The notes below the pieces were generated by a model, which was not told where the DNA came from, did not search any database, and saw nothing but the letters and a program-made list of their open reading frames with translations. The position numbers and the translations under genes were made by a program. A DNA stretch of 64,000 nucleotides from Actinacidiphila glaucinigra (lineage in GTDB: Bacteria > Actinomycetota > Actinomycetes > Streptomycetales > Streptomycetaceae): NCBI RefSeq assembly GCF_900188405.1, contig NZ_FZOF01000008.1:124001-188000 (forward strand), given 5' to 3'. Shown piece after piece: positions 34,106 to 46,232 of the stretch; within the stretch, counting starts at the first letter, position 1, and the number at the start of each line of letters is the position of its first letter.

Positions 34106-35413
34106 GTGACTCATTCCACGGAGGCCCACGGACGCGAACGCCCAGCGCTGTGGAGGACGCCGCCGACCGTCCCCGGCAGACCCCGCGCCGACCGCAGACT
34201 GCTCCTCGCCGGGCTGCTGCTCGTCGTGTCGCTGGCCGCATTCACCGCGCTGTGCCTGTCGATGGCCGTGCCCATGGCCGACATGCAGGTCTACCGCGCC
34301 GAGGGCGCGGCCGCCGTCGACGGCACCGACCTGTACGGCTTCACCGTCACCGAGTGGAACCTCCCGGCGACCTACCCGCCGTTCGCCGCGCTGCTGTTCG
34401 TGCCGACGACGTGGCTGCCCGTACCGCTGCTGAAGCTGGCCTTCATGGGCGGCAACCTGCTGCTGCTCGGGCTGCTCGCGCATCTGTCCTGCCGGGCGAC
34501 GGGATGGCCGCGCGCCCGAGGTTCGCGCTGGGTGGTGGTGCTGCTGGCCATGGCCCTCGGGCTGTGGCTGGAGCCTGTCTTCCAGACGATGCTCTACGGC
34601 CAGATCAACCTGCTGCTCGCCGTACTGGTGCTGTGGGACCTGAGCAGGCCGGACGGCGCACGCGGCAAGGGCATCGCGATCGGCGTCGCGGCCGGCATCA
34701 AGCTCACCCCCGCGATCTTCGCCGTCTACCTGCTGCTGACCGGCCGGCGGAAGGAAGCCGCGGTCGCCGCCGCCGGGTTCGCCGGGACCGCACTGCTGGG
34801 GGCGCTCGCGCTGCCCGGCGCGACGGTCGACTACTGGACCCGCTGCGTCTTCGACACCAGCCGCATCGGCAAGGTCTGGATCGTCGACAACCAGTCGCTG
34901 CAGGGCTTCGCCGCCCGGGTGCTGCACACCGCCCACCCCGGTGCGGTGTGGGCGGTCGCCGCGCTCGTGGTGGCCTGCGCGGGGCTCGCGGTCTCGGTGC
35001 GGATGGGCCGGCTGGGCCGGGAGGCCTGGGGCGTGGTGTGCTGCGCGGTGACGGCACTGCTCATCACGCCGATCAGCTGGTCGCACCACTGGGTGTGGTG
35101 CGTGCCGATGCTGATCCTGCTCGCCGCAGAGGCGCCGCGCTGGGCGCTGCGGGTGGCGGCGGTGGTCTTCCTGGCGCGCACCCTGTGGATCGTGCCGAAG
35201 GCCGGTGACCTCGATCTGCACCTGGCGTGGTGGCTGCAGCCCTTCGCCTCTCCCTACCCGGTGCTGGGCCTGTTCTTCCTCGCGGCGGTGGCGCTGCGCT
35301 TCCGGCCCGGCTCCCCCACGATGGCGACGCTGACGGCGAAGGGGCGGCCGACCCGGATCACCCGGGTCGGCCGCCCCCAGCGGAGCGAACCGGCCGTCAG
35401 CCCTCGAGATTGA
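34106..35413 (+). CDS. GT87-family membrane mannosyltransferase-like protein
   Basis: Polytopic protein of 435 residues. GTG 34106 has GGGAG four bases before; ATG 34079 in frame has no site. About 10 hydrophobic segments and the DUF2029/GT87 marks: an Asp after the first segment (MADMQVYRAEG), NLPATYPPFAALLF, YGQINLLLAVLVL, and NQSLQGFAAR. The family includes mycobacterial PimE and other polyprenyl-phosphate-mannose-dependent transferases, so it probably adds a sugar to an envelope lipid or glycan outside the membrane. Its 3' end overlaps serA by 17 bases and contains a strong hairpin. Confidence 0.8.
   Translation: MTHSTEAHGRERPALWRTPPTVPGRPRADRRLLLAGLLLVVSLAAFTALCLSMAVPMADMQVYRAEGAAAVDGTDLYGFTVTEWNLPATYPPFAALLFVPTTWLPVPLLKLAFMGGNLLLLGLLAHLSCRATGWPRARGSRWVVVLLAMALGLWLEPVFQTMLYGQINLLLAVLVLWDLSRPDGARGKGIAIGVAAGIKLTPAIFAVYLLLTGRRKEAAVAAAGFAGTALLGALALPGATVDYWTRCVFDTSRIGKVWIVDNQSLQGFAARVLHTAHPGAVWAVAALVVACAGLAVSVRMGRLGREAWGVVCCAVTALLITPISWSHHWVWCVPMLILLAAEAPRWALRVAAVVFLARTLWIVPKAGDLDLHLAWWLQPFASPYPVLGLFFLAAVALRFRPGSPTMATLTAKGRPTRITRVGRPQRSEPAVSPRD
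35341..35377. terminator. Bidirectional terminator inside the GT87 coding end
   Basis: Perfect 16-bp stem GGGGCGGCCGACCCGG / CCGGGTCGGCCGCCCC with a 5-base loop. It lies 20 bases beyond the serA stop (minus strand) and inside the last 25 codons of the convergent GT87 gene. Confidence 0.8.
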
Positions 35414-36986
35414 CCGCGCGGGCCGAGGTCGCGCCGATCTCCTCGGCGATCTCGGCCAGCACCGGCGCGGGGATGGCGGTGTCGACGGTGAGCGCGACCA
35501 GCGCCTCGCCGCCTGCCTGGTCACGGGCGACCTGCATGCCCGCGATGTTGATGCCGGCGTCGCCCAGGATGCGGCCGATGGTGCCGACGACACCCGGGCG
35601 GTCGATGTAGCGCAGGAAGCCCATGTGCTCCGCGAAGACCAGGTCCACGTCGTCGTCGCCGACCGCGACGATCTTCTGGATGTGCTTGGGACCAGCCAGC
35701 GTGCCGGAGACGGACACCTCGGTGCCGTCCGAGAGGGTGCCCCGCACGGTCACCAGGTTGCGGTGGTCGGGCGACTCGCTGCTGGTGGTGAGGCGGACCT
35801 CGACGCCGCGCTCCTGCGCGAAGAGCGGGGCGTTGACGTAGCTGACGGTCTCGTCGACGACGTCCTCGAAGACGCCCTTGAGGGCGGAGAGCTCCAGCAC
35901 CTTCACGTCGTGCTGGGTGATCTCGCCGCGCACCTCCACGTCGAGGCGGACCGCCACCTCGCCCGCGAGGGCGGTGAAGATCCGGCCGAGCTTCTCGGCG
36001 AGCGGCAGGCCCGGGCGGACGTCCTCGGCGATGACCCCGCCCTGGACGTTGACCGCGTCCGGCACCAGCTCACCGGCGAGGGCGAGGCGCACCGAACGGG
36101 CGACGGAGATGCCCGCCTTCTCCTGGGCCTCGTCCGTGGAGGCGCCCAGGTGCGGGGTGGCCACCACGTTGTCGAACTGGAAGAGCGGGGAGTCCGTGCA
36201 GGGCTCCTTGGCGTACACGTCCAGGCCCGCGCCGCCGATCCGGCCCTCCTTGAGCGCGGCGAACAGCGCCTCCTCGTCCACGATCCCGCCGCGCGCGGCG
36301 TTGACGATGCGGACGTGCGGCTTGACCTTGCGCAGCGCCTCCTCGCCGATGAGGCCGACCGTCTCCGGCGTCTTGGGGAGGTGCACCGTGATGAAGTCGG
36401 AGACCTGCAGCAGCTCGTCGAGGCTGAGGATCTTCACGCCCATCTGGGCGGCGCGCGCGGGCTGGATGTAGGGGTCGTACGCGACGATCTTCATCCCGAA
36501 GGCCGACATGCGCTGGGCCACCAGGGCGCCGATGCGGCCGAGGCCGACCACGCCGAGGGTCTTCTCGGCGAGCTCGACGCCGGTGTACTTGTTGCGCTTC
36601 CACTCGCCCTGCTTCAGGGCCGCGTTCGCCGGGGCGATGTTGCGGGCGACGGAGATCAGCAGACCGCAGGCGAGTTCGGCGGCGGTGACGATGTTGGAGG
36701 TCGGGGCGTTGACCACCATGACGCCGGCCTTGGTGGCGGCGGAGACGTCCACGTTGTCCAGGCCGACGCCCGCGCGGGCCACGACCTTGAGCTTGGAGGC
36801 GGCGGCGACGGCCTCGGCGTCGACCTTGGTGGCGCTGCGGATCAGGATGGCGTCGACATCGGTGATCGCGCTCAGGAGTTCGGCTCGGTCGGCGCCGTTG
36901 CAGTGCCGGATCTCGAAGTCCGGACCGAGGGCGTCGACGGTGGCAGGCGACAGCTCTTCAGCGATGAGTACGACGGGGTTGCTCAC
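35397..36986 (-). CDS. serA: D-3-phosphoglycerate dehydrogenase
   Basis: First step of serine synthesis. 529 residues from GTG 36986 (GAGGA 6 bases before), the long actinobacterial form with an intervening domain and a C-terminal ACT domain. Motifs: NVDVSAATKAGVMVVNAPTS, the NAD site VVGLGRIGALVAQRM, NAARGGIVDEEAL, HLGASTDEAQ with the catalytic His; ACT domain YIDRPGVVGTIG and AGINIAGMQVARD for serine feedback. A -10-like TAGACT lies about 120 bases upstream (complement of 37105-37110). Confidence 0.94.
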   Translation of the reverse strand: MSNPVVLIAEELSPATVDALGPDFEIRHCNGADRAELLSAITDVDAILIRSATKVDAEAVAAASKLKVVARAGVGLDNVDVSAATKAGVMVVNAPTSNIVTAAELACGLLISVARNIAPANAALKQGEWKRNKYTGVELAEKTLGVVGLGRIGALVAQRMSAFGMKIVAYDPYIQPARAAQMGVKILSLDELLQVSDFITVHLPKTPETVGLIGEEALRKVKPHVRIVNAARGGIVDEEALFAALKEGRIGGAGLDVYAKEPCTDSPLFQFDNVVATPHLGASTDEAQEKAGISVARSVRLALAGELVPDAVNVQGGVIAEDVRPGLPLAEKLGRIFTALAGEVAVRLDVEVRGEITQHDVKVLELSALKGVFEDVVDETVSYVNAPLFAQERGVEVRLTTSSESPDHRNLVTVRGTLSDGTEVSVSGTLAGPKHIQKIVAVGDDDVDLVFAEHMGFLRYIDRPGVVGTIGRILGDAGINIAGMQVARDQAGGEALVALTVDTAIPAPVLAEIAEEIGATSARAVNLEG

Positions 36987-37187
36987 GTGAGTCCTCACTA
37001 GTCCCTGGTCTACGGCCGCGTCCCGACGGCCGAAGGCGGTGGAGAGGGATGGCATGCCGCGTGGAAGACGCACGACGCTGTGAGCCTGACGCGCTTGTTA
37101 GTGGAGTCTATCGGCGGCGGGCCCGGCATCCTGCGCCAACGTGGAAGGATCACCCGCACGAGGGTGTACGGCGTGGCCAAAGCGGCA

Positions 37188-37216
37188 GGTCCCGGGGGCG
37201 CGGCGCCCCCGGGACC
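37188..37216 (-). terminator. Terminator of the ilvBNC operon
   Basis: Perfect 13-bp stem GGTCCCGGGGGCG / CGCCCCCGGGACC with a 3-base loop, 24 bases beyond the ilvC stop. Confidence 0.82.
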
Positions 37217-37239
37217 GTGCAGACCGCGGTGCGGAGGAC

Positions 37240-40753
<3,514 letters not shown>

Positions 40754-40815
40754 CTGGTTCTCATCTCTCAGGAGTTTGAGGGTGGAGAGGGCGGTATGTC
40801 TGGATCCCAGGCAAC

Positions 40816-40849
40816 AAAAAACCCCTCGTGCCGGCAGGCAAGCGAGGGG
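40816..40849 (-). terminator. ilvB attenuator hairpin
   Basis: On the minus strand CCCCTCG pairs with CGAGGGG around an inner TGCC/GGCA stem and runs into TTTTTT. It stands between the leader peptide stop and the ilvB start, the standard position for an amino-acid attenuator. The leader peptide and this hairpin together indicate transcriptional attenuation. Confidence 0.85.
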
Positions 40850-40890
40850 AGCGCGTCGGTGCGTTCCACGAGGCGGTCAGGGGCCCCGGG

Positions 40891-40932
40891 TCAGCCGACG
40901 CGCTTTCCAAGTACGAGAATTCGGGTGCGCAT
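40891..40932 (-). CDS. ilvB leader peptide
   Basis: 13-residue ORF MRTRILVLGKRVG with consecutive Ile, Leu, Val and Leu codons and a strong AGGAGGAAGG site about 8 bases before the ATG at 40932. This is the branched-chain leader peptide recognised upstream of ilvB in streptomycetes: ribosome stalling at the Ile/Leu/Val codons under starvation would prevent the downstream terminator from forming. Confidence 0.88.
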   Translation of the reverse strand: MRTRILVLGKRVG

Positions 40933-40965
40933 GGGACTGACCTTCCTCCTCGCGAGCGGGGAGTG

Positions 40966-43890
40966 TCAAGCGGGTGGGACGGGCGTCTCATTATTTGAGC
41001 GTAGCTCGTCCGCCTTCCGTGTGCCGCGTACGGAGATCCGGGGGCTGTCCGGCGGGACCGCCCCACCGGGCACGGGATAGCTGCCGCGGGTCAGCGAGGA
41101 GCGCAGCCGGTGCTCGTCCAGCGGCCCGGAGAACGCCATTCCCTGCCCGTGGGTGCAGTTCATCTCGCGCAGGGCCAGCACCTGCTCCGGGCGGTCCACG
41201 CCCTCGGCCACCGAGCGGATCCCGAGGTCCTCGGCGATGCGCAGCAGCCCCGCGGTGATCTTCCGCAGCCGCGGGGACTCCACGACGCCCTCGGTGAGCC
41301 CGCGGTCCAGCTTGAGCACGTCGACGGGGAGCCGCCGCAGCGTGTCCATGGGCGCGTAGCCGCTGCCGAAGCCCTCCAGGGCGATGCGCACCCCGAGCCG
41401 GCTGAGCGCGGTCAGCCGCCGCTCCAGCTCGTCCAGGGAGATCCGCGGGTCCTGATCGGCGACCTGCAGGACGAGGGAGTCCGGCGGCAGCCCGTGCCGT
41501 TCGAGCAGGGCCTCCACGTCCTTGGTGGGCAGCTCGCGGTGCATCAGGCGCCGCGTCGACAGCCGCACGGCGACGGGCACCGGGCTGCCCGCGGCGTGGC
41601 GCAGCGCGGCCTGGCCGACCGCCTCCTCCAGCAGCCAGCGGGCCAGCTGTGCGGTCCGGTCGGTGTCCTCGGCGACCCGCAGGAACTCGGCGGGGGTGAA
41701 GAGGATGCCCTGGGCGGACCGCCAGCGGGCCTGCGCCTCGACCGCCGTCACCTCGCCGGTGCCGAGGTCGACCACGGGCTGGTGGAGCAGGGCGAACTCG
41801 CCGTCCCGCAGGGCCGTGCGCAGCCGTCCCGCGAGCTCGGCGCGGCGTACGACCTCGGCCTGCATGGCGGGCGCGTACATCTCGACCCGGCCCTTGCCCG
41901 CCTGCTTGGCCCGGTACATCGCGAGGTCGGCGTTGCGCAGGAGCTCGCCGGGGCTGACCCCGGGGTCGGCGAAGGCCACGCCGATGCTGGCGGCCACCCG
42001 GACCTCGGTGCCGTCCACCCGGTAGGGCTCGGAGAGGGCGGCACGGAGCCGGTCGGCGACCTCGTGGACCTGGTACTCGCGCAGATGGGGGTCGGCGCTG
42101 GTGCCGCAGATGAGGGCGGCGAACTCGTCCCCGCCCAGGCGTGCGGTGGTGTCGCCGGCGCGTACCGAGTCCTGCAGGCGCCGCGCCGCCTGGACGAGGA
42201 GCTCGTCGCCGGCCTGGTGGCCGACGGTGTCGTTGACCGCCTTGAAGCCGTCGAGGTCGATGAAGAGCACCGCCGTGGTGCCGGTGTCGCCGTCACCGGA
42301 CCGGCGGCCGCCGATCGCCTGGCGGATCCGTTCGGTGAACAGGGCCCGGTTGGGCAGGTCGGTGAGCGGGTCGTGCGAGGCGTTGTGCTGCAGCTGTGCC
42401 TGGAGCCGCACCCGCTCGGTGACATCGCGGCTGTTGAAGATCAGGCCGCCCTGGTGGCGGTTGACACTGGACTCGACGTTGAGCCAGCTGCCGTCTCCGT
42501 GCCGTATGCGGCACTCGATGCGGGTGGCGGGTTCCTCGGCCGCGTGCGCGGCCAGGAAGCGGCGCACCTCGTGCACCACCCGTCCCAGGTCGTCCGGATG
42601 GATGTGGGTGGCGAACTCGGTGCCGACCCATTCCTCGGGGTCGCAGCCGTAGACGCCCTTGGCGGCGGGGCTGACGTAGCGCAGCGCGCCGGTCGGCGAG
42701 GCGATCATGATGACGTCGCTGGAACCCTGCACGAGCGACCGGAAGTGGTTCTCCTTCTGGGCCAGCTCCTGGGTGAGGGCCATGTTGTCCAGCAGCATGA
42801 TGCCCTGCCGCACCACCAGGGCGAGCACGACGGTGCAGCCGGTCAGCAGCACCACCCGGTCGCTCTTCCGGCCGTCGATGACGTTGTAGAGGATGCCGAG
42901 CACGCAGACCGCGGCGGCCAGGTACGGGGTCAGCGCCGCCAGTGAGCCGCTCATACGGCGGCCCTGCTCCTGCTCCCGTTCGGCGGTCCCCCGCTCGGCC
43001 GCGACCCGCTCGGCGGTGTCGCGCTCGCCGACCCAGGGGGCGTAGGCGAGCAGCATGCTGCCGGCGAACCATCCGGCGTCCAGGATCTGGCCGGAGTTGT
43101 AGTGCTCGCGCAGCAGGGGCGAGGTGAACAGCGCGTCGCACAGCACGGTGAGGGCGAGCGAGGCGATGGCGGTGTTCACCGCCGCCCGGTTGGCCGAGGA
43201 CCGCCGGAAGTGCAGCGCCAGCACCATGCTCACCAGCATGATGTCCAGCAATGGGTACGCCAGGGACAGGGCGATGCGTGCGGTGCTGTGGCCCTCCCAC
43301 AGGGCCGTCTGGGCCAGGGCGAGGGTCCAGGAGAGGGTCAGCAGGGAGCCGCCGATGAGCCAGGCGTCCAGTCCGAGGCAGACCCAGCCGGCCCGGGTGA
43401 CCGGCCGCTTGGCGAGCACCAGCAGCCCGATGATGGCGGGAGGGGCGAAGAGCAGGAAGCAGAAGTCGGCGACCGAGGTGCGCGGCACGTCGCCACGCAG
43501 CACGACCTCGTACCAGCCCCAGATTCCGTTGCCGAGCGCCACCATGGCGGAGGAGACGGCGAACAGCGCCCATGCGGGCCGGTACCGGTCGGTGGCGGCC
43601 CTGCGGACGTAGACCAGGCAGGAGACGGCCGCGGCCAGTGCCGCCACGGAGAGCCCGAAGTCGCCCATGACCAGGGCCAGCCCGGTGGAACCGCCCCAGC
43701 CGAAGGCCGACCCGACGGCGTAGCCGCCGCAGAGTACGGCCAGCAGCATCTGGGGCAGCAGGCCGGTCCGGTTGCCCGGCGCGGAGGCCTGCGAGAGGAC
43801 CGCACCGGGCGCGCTCACGGTGTCGTCCCCTGGGACCGTGAACGTCCCCGGCACGGTGTGCCGTGGTCCAGCGTCGGATGCTCTGTCCAT
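40966..43890 (-). CDS. cdgC: Diguanylate cyclase with degenerate EAL domain (CdgC)
   Basis: Membrane c-di-GMP protein, 974 residues from ATG 43890 (GTG 43818 with AGGGGA upstream is a shorter alternative). About ten membrane segments (residues 45-375) form a MASE-like sensor, then PAS (about 390-500), GGDEF at 586-590 with intact motif LGGDEF and an inhibition site RAGD nine residues earlier, and an EAL-like domain from about 690. That domain reads EAQ at 718-720, lacks the catalytic NxS (VAVRLST) and has EGFGSG for DDFGTG, so it is probably not a phosphodiesterase. Matches S. coelicolor SCO5511 by context. A BldD box lies upstream; ilvB leader begins 34 bases after the stop. Confidence 0.88.
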   Translation of the reverse strand: MDRASDAGPRHTVPGTFTVPGDDTVSAPGAVLSQASAPGNRTGLLPQMLLAVLCGGYAVGSAFGWGGSTGLALVMGDFGLSVAALAAAVSCLVYVRRAATDRYRPAWALFAVSSAMVALGNGIWGWYEVVLRGDVPRTSVADFCFLLFAPPAIIGLLVLAKRPVTRAGWVCLGLDAWLIGGSLLTLSWTLALAQTALWEGHSTARIALSLAYPLLDIMLVSMVLALHFRRSSANRAAVNTAIASLALTVLCDALFTSPLLREHYNSGQILDAGWFAGSMLLAYAPWVGERDTAERVAAERGTAEREQEQGRRMSGSLAALTPYLAAAVCVLGILYNVIDGRKSDRVVLLTGCTVVLALVVRQGIMLLDNMALTQELAQKENHFRSLVQGSSDVIMIASPTGALRYVSPAAKGVYGCDPEEWVGTEFATHIHPDDLGRVVHEVRRFLAAHAAEEPATRIECRIRHGDGSWLNVESSVNRHQGGLIFNSRDVTERVRLQAQLQHNASHDPLTDLPNRALFTERIRQAIGGRRSGDGDTGTTAVLFIDLDGFKAVNDTVGHQAGDELLVQAARRLQDSVRAGDTTARLGGDEFAALICGTSADPHLREYQVHEVADRLRAALSEPYRVDGTEVRVAASIGVAFADPGVSPGELLRNADLAMYRAKQAGKGRVEMYAPAMQAEVVRRAELAGRLRTALRDGEFALLHQPVVDLGTGEVTAVEAQARWRSAQGILFTPAEFLRVAEDTDRTAQLARWLLEEAVGQAALRHAAGSPVPVAVRLSTRRLMHRELPTKDVEALLERHGLPPDSLVLQVADQDPRISLDELERRLTALSRLGVRIALEGFGSGYAPMDTLRRLPVDVLKLDRGLTEGVVESPRLRKITAGLLRIAEDLGIRSVAEGVDRPEQVLALREMNCTHGQGMAFSGPLDEHRLRSSLTRGSYPVPGGAVPPDSPRISVRGTRKADELRSNNETPVPPA

Positions 43891-44026
43891 TGGCCGTGCA
43901 TCGCCCGTCGCCCCCCATCAAGTCCTGAGTCGTCCCACGCCCGTTCGCGGCTCGCCGAGCCACGCCGGTCGTGTTCCCCCAGTGCGGGACGATACACCAG
44001 TTCAGTCACTCAGGGACATAGTTCCT

Positions 44027-44039
44027 CTACACAGCGTGA
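44027..44039. promoter_or_regulatory. Candidate BldD box upstream of cdgC
   Basis: CTACACAGCGTGA matches the BldD consensus TNACNCWGNGTNA at eight of its nine specified positions; only the first T is C. It lies 137 bases upstream of the cdgC ATG. BldD, with tetrameric c-di-GMP as corepressor, is known to control several cdg genes, cdgC among them in S. venezuelae as I recall. A direct feedback loop is therefore likely. Confidence 0.7.
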
Positions 44040-44090
44040 CCACGCGTAGCGTCCTGCCCCATGCGTGAGGCACCAGGTGCCATGGCGTGT

Positions 44091-45044
44091 TCAGGTGGTC
44101 AGGACGACGTTGGCGAGGTCCTCACCGGCCGCGAAACGGCGCAGTTGCTCGCGGAGCAGCCTTTTCGCCCTGGGCAGGAAGGCGGAGGTGCTGCCTCCGA
44201 CGTGCGGGCTGACCAGGACGCCCGGCGCGTGCCACAGCGGGTGCCCCGGAGGCAGTGGCTCCGGATCGGTGACATCGAGTGCCGCTCGCAGACGGCCCGC
44301 CTCCAGTTCCGCGAGGAGCGCCTTGGTGTCGACCACCGGGCCGCGGGCGACGTTCACCAGCAGGGCCCCGTCCTTCATCCCGGCCAGGAACCGGGCGTCG
44401 GCCAGATGGCGGGTGTCCGGGGTGAGCGGGGTCGACAGCACGACCACGTCCGCCTGCGGCAGCAGCCGGGGCAGGTCCCCCAGGGCGTGCACGGGGCCGC
44501 GCGGGGACCTCCGGGCCAGCCGGGCGACCCGGGCGACGTCGCATTCGAAGGGGGTGAGCCGGTCCTCGATGGCGGCGCCGATCGATCCGTAGCCGACGAT
44601 GAGCACCTGCTTGTCGGCGAGGGCCGGGTAGAAGCCGGAGTGCCATTCCTCGGCGTCCTGGCCGTGTACGAAGCGGGGGATGCCGCGCAGGGCCGCCAGG
44701 GTGAGCGCGACGGCCAGCTCCGCGGTGCTGGCCTCGTGCACCCCGCGGGCGTTGCACAGCCGCACCCCCCGGGGGAGCTGCCGGATGTACGGCGTGACGT
44801 GGTCGACGCCGGCGCTGAGGGTCTGCACGACACCGACCCCGGACATGCGGGGCAGCGGGCGGCCGACGACCTCCGGACCCTTCATGTAGGGCACCACATA
44901 GAAGGCGGCGTCGGCGGGGTCGGCAGGGAACTCCTCGTCGCCGTCCCAGAAGAGGTAGTCGAGTTCGGCGGGGAGCCCCTCGACCTCCTCGGCGGGGATC
45001 GGGAGCCAGACCGTGGGGCGGTGGTTCCGGGTGATGTCAGCCAT
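44091..45044 (-). CDS. D-isomer-specific 2-hydroxyacid dehydrogenase
   Basis: NAD(P)-dependent oxidoreductase, 317 residues, ATG 45044. Rossmann motif VLIVGYGSIGAAIEDRL; earlier LSAGVDHVTPYI and NARGVHEASTAE (substrate loop); NVARGPVVDTKAL with the Arg; and SPHVGGSTSAF with the catalytic His. Similar to glyoxylate/hydroxypyruvate reductase-type proteins, but the substrate cannot be set. No strong ribosome site. Divergent from the aldo-keto reductase. Confidence 0.82.
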   Translation of the reverse strand: MADITRNHRPTVWLPIPAEEVEGLPAELDYLFWDGDEEFPADPADAAFYVVPYMKGPEVVGRPLPRMSGVGVVQTLSAGVDHVTPYIRQLPRGVRLCNARGVHEASTAELAVALTLAALRGIPRFVHGQDAEEWHSGFYPALADKQVLIVGYGSIGAAIEDRLTPFECDVARVARLARRSPRGPVHALGDLPRLLPQADVVVLSTPLTPDTRHLADARFLAGMKDGALLVNVARGPVVDTKALLAELEAGRLRAALDVTDPEPLPPGHPLWHAPGVLVSPHVGGSTSAFLPRAKRLLREQLRRFAAGEDLANVVLTT

Positions 45045-45100
45045 GGTCAGGAGGCTATGGCACAGTGGGGCGGCGCGAGAGGTCAGCGGAGGTCAGCCAG

Positions 45101-46093
45101 GTGGAGCGCAGGACGGTCGGATCAGCGGCTCTGGAGGTGGGCGCCGTCGGCCTCGGATGCATGCCGATGAGCTGGGCGTACACGGCGTCCCGGCAGGACG
45201 GCGAATCGTCACTGCGGGCCGTGCACGCGGCGCTCGACCACGGTACGACGCTGCTGGACACCGCCGACATGTACGGGCCGTTCACCAACGAGCTGCTGCT
45301 GGGGCGGGTGCTGAGGGAGCGTCGGCGGGAGGTCTTCGTCTCCACCAAGTGCGGGCTGCTCGTCGGAGAGCAGCACCTGGTGGCCAACGGCCGCCCCTCG
45401 TACGTGAAGCGGGCCGTCGACGCGTCGCTGCGGCGGCTGCAGACCGACGTGATCGACCTCTACCAGCTGCACCGCGCCGACCCCGAGGTCCCGGTCGAGG
45501 AGACGTGGGGCGCGATGTCGGAACTGGTCGCGGCCGGCAAGGTGCGCGCGCTGGGGTGGTGCGCGGTGGGCGCCCGGGCGGCCCGGCGCGCGGGCGCGGG
45601 CATATACGACGAGACACTGCGGCAGTTGCGCCGCGCCCAGCAGGTCTTCCCGGTGAGCTGCGTACAGGCGGAGCTGTCGGTGTGGTCGCCCGAGGCGCTG
45701 GCCGAACTGCTGCCCTGGTGCACCCAGCGCGGGGTCGGCTTCATGGCCGCGATGCCGCTCGGCAACGGCTTCCTGACGGGCACCCTCACCCCCGGCCAGG
45801 GCTTCGAGCCGGACGACGTACGGGCCCGCCATCCCCGGTTCACGGCCGAGATGATGGCCGCCAACCAGCCGATCGTCGCGGGGCTGCGGAGGGTCGCCGA
45901 GGTGCACGGCGCGACGCCCGCGCAGGTCGCGCTGGCCTGGGTGCTGGCCCAGGGACGGCAGGTCGTGCCGATACCCGGGGCGAAGCAGCAGCGGTGGACG
46001 GCGGAGAACGCCGGGGCCGCGGAACTGCGGCTGACCGAGGAGGACTTCGCGGAGATCGCGGCGCTGCCGCCGGCGCGGGGCTCCTGGGACTGA
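45101..46093 (+). CDS. Aldo/keto reductase
   Basis: NADPH-dependent (beta/alpha)8-barrel reductase, 330 residues. GTG 45101 has GGAGG about 8 bases upstream; an earlier GTG at 45065 in frame lacks a good site. The catalytic tetrad is visible: Asp and Tyr in LLDTADMYGPFTNE, Lys in VFVSTKCG, and His in DLYQLHRAD. VPIPGAKQQRWTAEN binds the NADPH phosphate. Similar to the YajO/pyridoxal-reductase group. Substrate unknown. Confidence 0.83.
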   Translation: MERRTVGSAALEVGAVGLGCMPMSWAYTASRQDGESSLRAVHAALDHGTTLLDTADMYGPFTNELLLGRVLRERRREVFVSTKCGLLVGEQHLVANGRPSYVKRAVDASLRRLQTDVIDLYQLHRADPEVPVEETWGAMSELVAAGKVRALGWCAVGARAARRAGAGIYDETLRQLRRAQQVFPVSCVQAELSVWSPEALAELLPWCTQRGVGFMAAMPLGNGFLTGTLTPGQGFEPDDVRARHPRFTAEMMAANQPIVAGLRRVAEVHGATPAQVALAWVLAQGRQVVPIPGAKQQRWTAENAGAAELRLTEEDFAEIAALPPARGSWD

Positions 46094-46232
46094 GGTCGCC
46101 ACCGTGACGGACGGGGCCGGTTGGTCGCGGGGGAGAACCACGGCCTGCGGTGGGAACCGCGAACGGCCGGGCGGTGTAGTGATGGATGTGATGTTCTTGG
46201 AGTCCGAGCCGGAGAACCCCCGGGAGGGAAGC

